Shown here: positions 1 through 6,477 of the stretch, piece by piece
Numbering within the stretch: position 1 is the first letter of the stretch
Layout of the letters: the number at the start of each line of letters is the position of its first letter
DNA from: Microbulbifer aggregans
Lineage (GTDB): Bacteria; Pseudomonadota; Gammaproteobacteria; Pseudomonadales; Cellvibrionaceae
Length of the DNA stretch: 64,000 nucleotides
Assembly: GCF_020524005.1 (NCBI RefSeq)
Contig: NZ_JAIVKK010000004.1
Span: forward strand, 372,001-436,000
Direction of reading: 5' to 3'
Program-made: the position numbers and the translations under genes
The notes under the pieces: model-generated
Told to the model about the DNA's origin: nothing
The model's database searches: none
Seen by the model: only the letters and a program-made list of their open reading frames with translations

Positions 1-2
1 GG

Positions 3-119
3 CTGGAGGCGCAACAGGCGGATATGGCACCGCGGGTATATCTGCAGCGCACCCACAAACTTGCACTGGAAGTCGTGCCTATGGCGTTGCTGCGCCAGTA
101 TGCGGTGGATCTAAATTAA
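3..119 (+). CDS. 3' end of an unidentified protein (partial)
   Basis: An open frame enters from the left edge (codons in phase with position 3) and ends at TAA 117-119, giving about 38 residues that finish ...RQYAVDLN. The composition (Leu, Ala, Arg, Gln rich) looks coding. There is no motif I recognise, so no function is given. The start and most of the protein lie outside the window. Confidence 0.5.
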   Translation: MEAQQADMAPRVYLQRTHKLALEVVPMALLRQYAVDLN

Positions 120-468
120 ACGGGAATTTGACCGGGGAAATAAAAGGTCGGGAAATTAAAAAGGCTCTGTAGCAAGCCATCCTAGCTTACTCAGAGCCAG
201 CCTTGCGGCCAAACCAACTCACAGGATGAAAATTTGTTGGCGAGCGCAACAGTCCCTGTTTATCCGTTGGCTCTGTGAGACAGCCTCCAGATATGCTCAG
301 GCGTAAGCTTGCGCTCTCGGCGGGGTGTGAACAATAGCCCTTTGGAGTCAAATCACGCCAAGACTTTATTTATTTGTGACTGGCTCGGGGAACTTAGTGT
401 GCGCCAGTACAAATTTCATGAATAGTCACTTTTCTGTTTAGCCATTCGTGTCTACGTGGTTTTGAGAC
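120..468. other. Intergenic stretch without a gene
   Basis: No convincing reading frame on either strand. The only structure I see is a short inverted repeat, GGCTCTG at 163-169 against CAGAGCC at 192-198, without a following T-run, so it is not a classical terminator. It lies between the end of the left-edge gene and the end of the minus-strand LuxR gene. Confidence 0.5.
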
Positions 469-1263
469 CTAATTAAATTTCTCGGTCACATATTTTGAAA
501 CCAATTGCCCGGTGGTTTTGCAGTGGGCTTTTTTCAGCAAACTCTTGCGATGGTTTTTAACCGTATTTTCCGAGATGCATAACTGCTGGGCGATTTGCGC
601 GCTGGTTTGGCCGTGAGTCAGTAATTGCAGAACTTCCACTTCCCGCGTGGTAAAAATTGAGAGCGCGCCGCTGAATTTTTTATTTCCGGAATAGACATTA
701 ATATTCATAGACGATTCGCCACCGCGCAAATGTAGCAGCGATAGCTTGTAATTATTGGTTGCCGTCAGGTGTGAAATATCGGTGTGGATCAGCAGGGCTG
801 CCGCAGCGCCATGATTCTCATCCGTTGCGAGGATAACGCACTGGTGATGGAAAAGCCGGTAATCTCCCGTACGTGTTTTCAGGCGAAAGCAGTAAGAAAT
901 TTTATAGCTTTTAATATCCTTCTTGCGGGTGTCGTCGTTTAGCAGACGAATTGCCGTTTCCTCTGCTTCGGTCACAAACGGCAGGTCGTCCGGGTGTACG
1001 CGGTTGACGATGTCATCGATGGATGAAATGCCGGGGTCCAGGCCAAGTAGCTCTTCGATAGATGGGCTCAGGTACGTTGGACGGTTGACGTCGCTGAAAT
1101 CCAGGATGAAGTGATAGGAAGGCCCACTGCTAAAAGTACCCGCGATGGCCTGGTCAATTTCCATTTGGCTAAGCAGCACTTTCTCACTGGAGAAAAATTC
1201 CGGAATACTCTGCCATACCCGATGGATCGGGTTTCTTTCCGGTTGAAGGTTGTGCATTGGCAT
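469..1263 (-). CDS. PAS-type sensor / LuxR-family transcriptional regulator (paralogue 1)
   Basis: 264 aa cytoplasmic regulator. Residues about 45-165 look like a PAS_3-type fold, with segments such as LSPSIEELLGL, VHPDD and YCFRLKTRTGDYRLF typical of that family. Residues about 200-260 are a LuxR/GerE helix-turn-helix: TREVEVLQLLTHGQTSAQIA then ISENTVKNHRKSLLKKA. No receiver aspartate pocket is visible, so it is a one-component sensor rather than a response regulator. It is a tandem paralogue of the next upstream gene (264 against 265 aa, aligning end to end). Start: ATG 1263 with AGG about 8 nt upstream; ATG 1257 is an alternative. The ligand is unknown. Neighbouring an envelope locus it might regulate that locus, but this is a guess. 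Confidence 0.85.
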   Translation of the reverse strand: MPMHNLQPERNPIHRVWQSIPEFFSSEKVLLSQMEIDQAIAGTFSSGPSYHFILDFSDVNRPTYLSPSIEELLGLDPGISSIDDIVNRVHPDDLPFVTEAEETAIRLLNDDTRKKDIKSYKISYCFRLKTRTGDYRLFHHQCVILATDENHGAAAALLIHTDISHLTATNNYKLSLLHLRGGESSMNINVYSGNKKFSGALSIFTTREVEVLQLLTHGQTSAQIAQQLCISENTVKNHRKSLLKKAHCKTTGQLVSKYVTEKFN

Positions 1264-1317
1264 GCTGTATTGCCTGTTTTCAGTGTTTGTATAGTTATCG
1301 GGAATCGCAGACCGGAC

Positions 1318-2115
1318 TTAAACCAGGCCGTCGACAATACAGCTTCCCAGTAATTGATTCATATTCTGGCATCCGGCCTTCTTCAGAATCCTCTTGCGGT
1401 GATTCTTAACCGTAAACTCTGAGAGTGCCAGTTCCATGGCAATTTCCGCGCTGGTCAGACCCGCGGATACCAGCCGGATGACCGTGATTTCCCGTTCCGT
1501 AAACATCGGGTGGCTGGGAGTGGCTTCCTGTAGTGGATGGTCGACGTCGAGATTGAGAAAAGAGGGTTCTCCGTCCATTCCAATCAGGGATACACAGTGA
1601 TTGTTCTCCGTCGTCAAGTGGGAGATATCGGTGTATACCTTGAGCATTTTTCCCGCCCTCCCCAACTGATCGGTAGAGAGTACCGCAGACTGGTGGTTGA
1701 ACAGGCGGTAGCTGCCGTCGGCTACCTTCAGGCGAAAGCAATAAGAAAATTTGTACTGCCTGGCTTTGTCGATACCAATTTTATCGCGGAACATTTTGAT
1801 CGCGGTATCTTCGGCGCGGGCGACAAAGGCGATGTCATCAGGGTGTATCTGATCGAGAATCTGGGCGAACGTGAGGGTAGCCGGGTTTAACCCGTGAATG
1901 CTTTCGAGCTGCTCGCTGACGTGTCGTACGCTCAGGTCAGCCAGGTCAAAGACGAAGTAGTGATAAGGCCCGTTGCTGAAGACGGACGATACCAGCTGGT
2001 TGAGCTTGAGCTCGGGCAAGTCGGTGATGTGCTTGGTAAACAGATCACTGTTGCGTCGCCAAACCTCAAGCAATAGATCAAGTTTTGGACGAATTGCGTC
2101 ATCTTTCCCCGGCAT
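1318..2115 (-). CDS. PAS-type sensor / LuxR-family transcriptional regulator (paralogue 2)
   Basis: 265 aa. Same architecture as its downstream neighbour: a PAS-like half (IHPDD, YCFRLKVADGSYRLF, then the shared TDISHLT segment) and a C-terminal LuxR HTH (TEREITVIRLVSAGLTSAEI ... FTVKNHRKRILKKA). The frame stays open further upstream to 2241, but I chose ATG 2115 because GGGGGA lies about 9 nt upstream and because the length then matches the paralogue. The two genes are 54 bp apart and probably co-transcribed. The HTH is conserved; the PAS pocket differs more, suggesting they bind different signals or have diverged after duplication. Confidence 0.85.
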   Translation of the reverse strand: MPGKDDAIRPKLDLLLEVWRRNSDLFTKHITDLPELKLNQLVSSVFSNGPYHYFVFDLADLSVRHVSEQLESIHGLNPATLTFAQILDQIHPDDIAFVARAEDTAIKMFRDKIGIDKARQYKFSYCFRLKVADGSYRLFNHQSAVLSTDQLGRAGKMLKVYTDISHLTTENNHCVSLIGMDGEPSFLNLDVDHPLQEATPSHPMFTEREITVIRLVSAGLTSAEIAMELALSEFTVKNHRKRILKKAGCQNMNQLLGSCIVDGLV

Positions 2116-2389
2116 TGCTAGGGATCCCCCAATTTTTTTGTTGTACCTATTCCCTGTTCTGGTGTTGCTCTGGGAATAAGTTGTGACGTGTGTCACGTTT
2201 CTTGTGGGACTTTTGTACCAAAAGAGGGTGGATGGACGCAACGTCTATTTGGGTCATCGCCGGAAAATAGTGGGAGACGGATTAATTAATCGGCAAACTG
2301 GCTGGATTCTGCCTGGTTGCGGCGGTGTGGAGGGGGAGAGTCGCTTAATCAGGTGCACGAGGGAGCGCCCCGTGCACCGGTTAAGCCAC

Positions 2390-3388
2390 TTAGGAGGGCA
2401 GGAAGTCGATCGAGTAGTTGAGGGTGGATTTCTCCACATTCGCAGCGCCGAAGTTGATCAGGCGAATACGGGCCAGAAGCTTGCGCTCCAGATCGTCATC
2501 ACCCAGCTCGCTGCTGACCAGGCTCACTGCAGAAATGGTACCGTTGGCTTCGATCACCAGTTTCACGGTGACCTTGCCGGCCAGGGTCGGATCCCGTCGC
2601 AGCGCGCGGTTGTAGATCGCAAAGATCGCGCCCTTGTTGGCCTCCATGATCTGGCGAATGGATTCCTCGCCGCGGGTGCCGCGTTCGCGACGCGCCTCTT
2701 TAGCGCTGGACTTGGCAGCGGCACTGGCTTCGGCTACTTCCACCTGGGTCGTTTTGCGACCCGCCAGTGCGGAGCCTCCGGTATCCCGGCTGAGGCTGCC
2801 GGTATTAATGCCGCCACTGGACGCCTTGGACTTGTCGCTGATCAGGGAGCGGTCGACTTTCTGCGCACTGGCTGCGCCACTGGACAGGTTGTTCGCGCTG
2901 GCCACCGCACTAACGTCGAGGCTGTCGCGCATGTCCATCAGGTCGTCCTGCAGCTGCATCAGGCCACTATTAGCCGCCTTTTCCCGCGCCTTGGCCACCT
3001 CGGCCGCGGGGGCCTTTTCGGACAGCGGCTTTGGCTTCACGGTCTTGATCGGTTCCGGTTTGGGTTTTTCCACCGGCTTCGGTTCCGGTTTTTTTACTTC
3101 AACCGGCTTCTTCTTTTCCGCGGGTTTGGGTTTTGGTTTGGGTTTTTCTACCGGCTTTGGCAGTTCCTTTTTTTCAAGGATGACCTTCGCCAGTTGCGGA
3201 GGCAGTTGCTCCTTCTGTTCCCGGGTCAGTTCCGCCGCCGGAATAAACGTAAACAGCGCGCCGATGACCACAAATGCGACCAGGCCGATTTTGAGGAATC
3301 GGGCAAAGCGCTGGTCTTCCTCTTCCGTGGAAGCCCAGGGCAGGGTGGAGTTGTAGTAATGCCAGGGCATCAATGCGGATGAATTCAT
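2390..3388 (-). CDS. TonB-like energy transducer with AgmX/PglI-type C-terminal domain
   Basis: 332 aa inner-membrane protein spanning the periplasm. One TM helix at residues about 33-50 (IGLVAFVVIGALFTFIP), then a Pro/Lys/Glu linker (about 70-125, repeated KPKPKP/KPEPKP units as in TonB), an Ala-rich region, and a C-terminal TonB-like alpha/beta domain (about 240-332) of the AgmX/PglI type. Good ribosome site GGAGGG 6 nt before ATG 3388. It is the last gene of an ExbB-ExbD-ExbD-TonB block, 11 bp after ExbD. By analogy with GltG/GltJ of Myxococcus and with TonB, it should carry ExbB/D energy across the periplasm to outer-membrane partners encoded upstream. A short inverted repeat at 2352-2378 after the stop lacks a T-run. 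Confidence 0.85.
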   Translation of the reverse strand: MNSSALMPWHYYNSTLPWASTEEEDQRFARFLKIGLVAFVVIGALFTFIPAAELTREQKEQLPPQLAKVILEKKELPKPVEKPKPKPKPAEKKKPVEVKKPEPKPVEKPKPEPIKTVKPKPLSEKAPAAEVAKAREKAANSGLMQLQDDLMDMRDSLDVSAVASANNLSSGAASAQKVDRSLISDKSKASSGGINTGSLSRDTGGSALAGRKTTQVEVAEASAAAKSSAKEARRERGTRGEESIRQIMEANKGAIFAIYNRALRRDPTLAGKVTVKLVIEANGTISAVSLVSSELGDDDLERKLLARIRLINFGAANVEKSTLNYSIDFLPS

Positions 3389-3399
3389 CGTTACCCTCC

Positions 3400-3915
3400 T
3401 CAGGATCCGGCTGCGGCCGGACCCTCCGCGGCAGCCTGGGTTACTGCCAGATCGATATCCCGGTAATCCGCTGCCGCGCAGGTGTTCATGATCTGCTTCA
3501 GCAGCGCATAGGGCACTTCCTCATCGCCGAGGATGGTAATCGGGCGGCCAGTTGCCTGTTGCTCTTCGGAGAGTGGCTCGGCGCGGCTGGCGAGATATTT
3601 GAGCTCATCCAGCAGTGGCTTGATCTGTTCGTGGCTCGCGGGAATATCGGCTATCTGCACGATCGCGCGATTACCCACGATCAACTGCTCGCCATTGACC
3701 CGTACCACCGTCGTGGTTTCGGGCTTCTGGGTAGACGTGGACTCGGGAAGTTTGATGGTCTTGTCGGCTTGCAGCACTTCCACATCGGAGGAATTCACCA
3801 GCAGGAAAAACACCAGGATGGTGAAAATATCCATCAGTGAAACCAGGTTCAGCTTGGTCTGCTTATGCCTGCGCTGCTTGCGGCTCTTCAGCTTGCCGCC
3901 AATCGTCGCTTTCAT
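3400..3915 (-). CDS. ExbD/TolR-family proton-channel subunit (channel Asp present)
   Basis: 171 aa. Basic N-terminus (KSRKQRRHKQ), one TM helix at residues about 24-42 (LVSLMDIFTILVFFLL) and a periplasmic ExbD/TolR domain. Asp29 sits at the position of the conserved proton-carrying Asp of ExbD (Asp25 in E. coli). The start is 1 bp after the stop of the upstream ExbD paralogue, so the two are translationally linked. It works with ExbB/TolQ pentamers to convert proton-motive force into movement of the TonB-like partner encoded just downstream. The periplasmic part is longer than in classical ExbD (about 140 aa). Confidence 0.9.
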   Translation of the reverse strand: MKATIGGKLKSRKQRRHKQTKLNLVSLMDIFTILVFFLLVNSSDVEVLQADKTIKLPESTSTQKPETTTVVRVNGEQLIVGNRAIVQIADIPASHEQIKPLLDELKYLASRAEPLSEEQQATGRPITILGDEEVPYALLKQIMNTCAAADYRDIDLAVTQAAAEGPAAAGS

Positions 3916-3916
3916 A

Positions 3917-4447
3917 TCAGTTGCCTGCTACCGGTTGATTCTCGGATGTGCCAGCCTGGGGCGCATCGCCAAGCGATATCTGCGGGAAAAGCTCCGCATC
4001 CACCACCGACGCCGCCACCACCGCGCGGAATGAGCGCGCGGTATCCATAGCGGTCACCAGCGTGCGATACGCGGTCCCGGGCTCGGAGAGAATCACCAGA
4101 TCCTTCTTGTCGATATCTTTTTCCCGCAGGCTGCGCTTCACTTCCTGCAATACATCGGACACCAGTTTGAAATCCGGCTGGCCGTCCCGGTGTGGAATGC
4201 GCTTCACGCGAATTCCCGCCGGATAATTGATGTCGATGAACTCACCGCGCAGCACCATTTCCAGCTGGCGGTTTTCCGGCTGTTCCTGCGCGCTGGCGTC
4301 GGAAAGGCCGGGGAGGTTCAGGTTCAGTACGGAAATATGGGAAAACACCATATTCAGCAGCAATACCGGTACCAGCACCGTCATCAGGCTCATAAACGAG
4401 GTGATGTCGAGATCTGGATCGGTTTCCAGCCTGCGTCGAATAGCCAT
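3917..4447 (-). CDS. ExbD/TolR-family subunit lacking the channel aspartate
   Basis: 176 aa. N-terminus RRRLETDPDLDITSFMSLMT, TM helix about 17-35, periplasmic ExbD-like domain with the usual later alpha/beta pattern (LVILSEPGTAYRTLVTAMD). Aligned with the following paralogue (SLMDIFTILV against SFMSLMTVLV), the proton-carrying Asp is replaced by Ser20 (codon at 4388-4390). Either the two ExbD proteins form a heterodimer with a single protonatable site, or this one is structural. The pair recalls Myxococcus AglQ and AglS. It is the middle gene of the ExbB-ExbD-ExbD-TonB block. Confidence 0.88.
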   Translation of the reverse strand: MAIRRRLETDPDLDITSFMSLMTVLVPVLLLNMVFSHISVLNLNLPGLSDASAQEQPENRQLEMVLRGEFIDINYPAGIRVKRIPHRDGQPDFKLVSDVLQEVKRSLREKDIDKKDLVILSEPGTAYRTLVTAMDTARSFRAVVAASVVDAELFPQISLGDAPQAGTSENQPVAGN

Positions 4448-4487
4448 GTTTATCTCTTTTATCGAGTTATTCTGGATGAACGACGAA

Positions 4488-5174
4488 TCAGACGGTTGCG
4501 CCTGCTTTGGCAGCCGGGCGCGCAGCGGCCTCGGCTTTCTGGCCGCGGGTCAGCGTCAGCAGGTTGAGGAATTTCACCCCGGCCATTTCCAGACTGTCGA
4601 TGATCTCGTTGGTTTTGTTCTGCAGCATGGAGTAGGCCAGCAGCAGCGGGATGGCAGAGATCAGGCCGAAGGCGGTGGTGTTCATCGCCACAGAAATACT
4701 GGAAGACAGCATGGTGGCTTTTTCAGACGGATCGGCATTTGCTACCGCTGTGAAGGCAGCGATCAGGCCAATAATGGTACCGAGCAGGCCAAGCAGGGTG
4801 GCGATGTTGGCCAGGGTTGCGAGGTAGTTGGTGCGTTTTTCCAGGCGCGGCACGGCTTCGAGAATGCTCTCTTCAATGGCGAGGGCGATGTTTTCGTCCT
4901 TGCGCGCCTGCTGTGCGGTGGAGATACCCGCGGCGACGATTTTGCCCATGGGGGCTTTTTCCTGCTGCGAGAACTTCAGTGCTGCAGCGAAGTTGCGCTG
5001 CTGCATCATCGGCAGAATCTGGCCATAGGCACGGCGATTCGACATTTTTGCGTGGGACAGAAATACCCAGCGCTCTACTACCAGCACAATGCCAATAACC
5101 AGAACCAGGGCAATGGGATACATGAACGGGCCGCCGGTTTGGAAAAAGCGCAGCAGTGTGTTGAGAAACTCCAT
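4488..5174 (-). CDS. MotA/TolQ/ExbB proton-channel protein
   Basis: 228 aa inner-membrane protein. TM1 at residues about 17-37 (PFMYPIALVLVIGIVLVVE), a cytoplasmic loop, then TM2 and TM3 at about 120-145 (LATLANIATLLGLLGTIIGLI region) and 160-185 (MNTTAFGLISAIPLLLA). The conserved TM2 glycine pattern LLGLLGTIIGL and the TM3 Thr-rich segment are typical of ExbB/TolQ. I start at ATG 5174 with GGAG about 9 nt upstream. It forms the pentameric motor channel with the two ExbD proteins that follow. It is the first gene of this block and is preceded by two palindromic repeat elements. Confidence 0.92.
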   Translation of the reverse strand: MEFLNTLLRFFQTGGPFMYPIALVLVIGIVLVVERWVFLSHAKMSNRRAYGQILPMMQQRNFAAALKFSQQEKAPMGKIVAAGISTAQQARKDENIALAIEESILEAVPRLEKRTNYLATLANIATLLGLLGTIIGLIAAFTAVANADPSEKATMLSSSISVAMNTTAFGLISAIPLLLAYSMLQNKTNEIIDSLEMAGVKFLNLLTLTRGQKAEAAARPAAKAGATV

Positions 5175-5231
5175 GGTCAAATCTCCGGGACTAAAGATTT
5201 ATAAGTCTGTAAAAAATGATGAAATCTAATG

Positions 5232-5353
5232 TGAAGGGGTTGGCACCGGGTATGTGTTCGCTAGACCTTCCGCGAGAGGGACCTCGCGGAAGAGCCCCCA
5301 GGGATGGGTTTACGGCGTGTCTAGCGAACACATACCCGGTGGCAGCCCCGCCA
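5232..5353 (+). repeat. Palindromic variable-stem element, copy A (122 bp)
   Basis: Order: terminal TGAAGG (5232-5237), outer arm 5244-5266, inner arm 5267-5276, loop AGGGAC 5277-5282, inner arm 5283-5292, 26-nt core 5293-5318 (begins AGCCCCCAGGGATGGG), outer arm 5319-5341, terminal CCGCCA (5348-5353). The outer arms pair perfectly over 23 bp and the inner arms over 10 bp. The core is identical to copy C, and the loop matches copies B and D. The stem sequences are not shared between copies. It lies in the 391-bp gap between exbB and the small exported gene, facing copy D. Confidence 0.9.
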
Positions 5354-5415
5354 CCGGGTTTTCTTACGGCGCTCTTTGTGTGCGCTGCTATCTCGAACCG
5401 GCTAAGCTGGTCCTG

Positions 5416-5535
5416 TGGCGGCCAAGCACCGGGTATTTGTTTTTGAAACCGCTGTGAATACATCCATGCACGCTGCGTCGGCGACGTCCCTGTCGCCGAC
5501 GCTTTCAAAAACAAATCCCCGCCACTTGGCCTTCA
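5416..5535 (-). repeat. Palindromic variable-stem element, copy D (120 bp, divergent core)
   Basis: Inverted relative to copy A and 62 bp away. Ends TGGCGG (5416-5421) and CCTTCA (5530-5535) are the reverse complements of the family ends. Outer arms 5420-5448 and 5503-5531 share 14 inner bp perfectly and then further pairs with mismatches. The core is 5449-5474, again exactly 26 nt. Inner arms 5475-5485 and 5492-5502 are perfect over 11 bp around loop GTCCCT (AGGGAC on the minus strand). The core matches copy A at only 17 of 26 positions, so it represents a subfamily with the same architecture. Confidence 0.85.
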
Positions 5536-5565
5536 ATTCATATACTTTACTTCGTGAGCGAGTGA

Positions 5566-5835
5566 TTATTCCGCTTCGGTTGGTTGAAGTAATTTTATTT
5601 CCCGCTGCAACTCAGAATATTCCTGATGTTGAAACGTATGGGTAATTGCATGTGGCAGCGTGCTCTCAACCCGCTCCAGGCTGGCAGCCTGTTTCCAGGG
5701 GATGATGTACAGCACCTTCGGTTGCTCCTGGCTGCCGATGATAGTGGATTCCAGCGTGATCACCTCACCGGACTCCTCCTGGGCAAATACACTTGTCGGG
5801 AGCAGGACAAACAAGAGTGTGAGAACCTTCTTCAT
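5566..5835 (-). CDS. Small exported protein of unknown function
   Basis: 89 aa. A clear signal peptide (KKVLTLLFVLLPTSVFA, cleavage near residue 18) leaves a mature protein of about 70 residues with no cysteines and no domain I recognise; it contains VLYIIPWKQA and an acidic/Gln-rich C-terminus. Ribosome site GGAG 10 nt before ATG 5835. It starts 3 bp after the TPR lipoprotein stop, so it belongs to the same transcript and is probably a periplasmic accessory part of the TPR/ExbB machine. Confidence 0.75.
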   Translation of the reverse strand: MKKVLTLLFVLLPTSVFAQEESGEVITLESTIIGSQEQPKVLYIIPWKQAASLERVESTLPHAITHTFQHQEYSELQREIKLLQPTEAE

Positions 5836-5838
5836 TGG

Positions 5839-6477
5839 TTACATTCTCCGCTCAAGATCCATGATCCAGCCCTTCAACACCCGGTCTTCTTCCGTTTGCA
5901 GCGCCTGCGCCTCGCGGTAGTGATGCAAAGCCTGTTCCGGTTGGTGCAGGTAAAGATCAAAAAGAATACCCAGATTGCGGTGGGCCGTGCCGAAGTCCGG
6001 CCAGTGCGCCAGCGCACTTTTATAAGCGCCCTGCGCTTCCTCAAAGCGTCCCTGGTCTCGCAAGAGCACGCCCAGGCTGTTCCAGGCGAACACATTGTTC
6101 TCATTTGCAGCCACCGCCTGCTTCAGACTGCTTTCCGCAGGTTCCGGCTGCTTGAGCTTCATCTGCACGATGGACAGATTCAACCAGACCCCGGAAAGCT
6201 GTGGCCACTGGCTTACCACCTGCTGCAATTCTGTTTCCGCCGCAGGGTATTGCTGGTTGTCGAAAAACTGCCGCGCGCGCTGCAAAGCCGGCTTTGCTTC
6301 AGTGGGGACACTGCCCGCCTGAGCAAGATACGGGTTTGGTGTAATCACGCGCTGGCCGTTTTCATCCACGCCAGCCGTAGCTTCAGGCTCCACCGGGTTG
6401 CTGCCACAAGCACTGAGCAGCATGGTAAGCGACAAAGCGCCCACCCATTTCAACAGATTCAGATCAGTACGCAGCAT
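5839..6477 (-). CDS. TPR-repeat lipoprotein
   Basis: 212 aa. I start at ATG 6477, inside the end of the upstream gene (14-bp overlap), because this gives a clean lipoprotein signal: LNLLKWVGALSLTMLLSAC with lipid-modified Cys24. The mature part is helical with TPR-like repeats from about residue 70 (ALQRARQFFDNQQYPAAETE, then NVFAWNSLGVLLRDQGRFEE and AHRNLGILFDLYLHQPEQAL). TPR lipoproteins of this kind next to ExbB/ExbD/TonB-like genes resemble GltE/AglT of the Myxococcus gliding complex. Likely a periplasmic scaffold anchored in a membrane leaflet. Confidence 0.85.
   Translation of the reverse strand: MLRTDLNLLKWVGALSLTMLLSACGSNPVEPEATAGVDENGQRVITPNPYLAQAGSVPTEAKPALQRARQFFDNQQYPAAETELQQVVSQWPQLSGVWLNLSIVQMKLKQPEPAESSLKQAVAANENNVFAWNSLGVLLRDQGRFEEAQGAYKSALAHWPDFGTAHRNLGILFDLYLHQPEQALHHYREAQALQTEEDRVLKGWIMDLERRM

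Noticed and set aside
2352..2378. Inverted repeat GGTGCACG/CGTGCACC after the TonB-like gene as a terminator
   Set aside because: No T-run on the minus strand after the stem; at most a factor-dependent 3' end.
5335..5363. Terminator-like hairpin with a following T-stretch on the plus strand
   Set aside because: No plus-strand gene precedes it, and it overlaps the right arm and end of repeat copy A, so it is part of that element's context.
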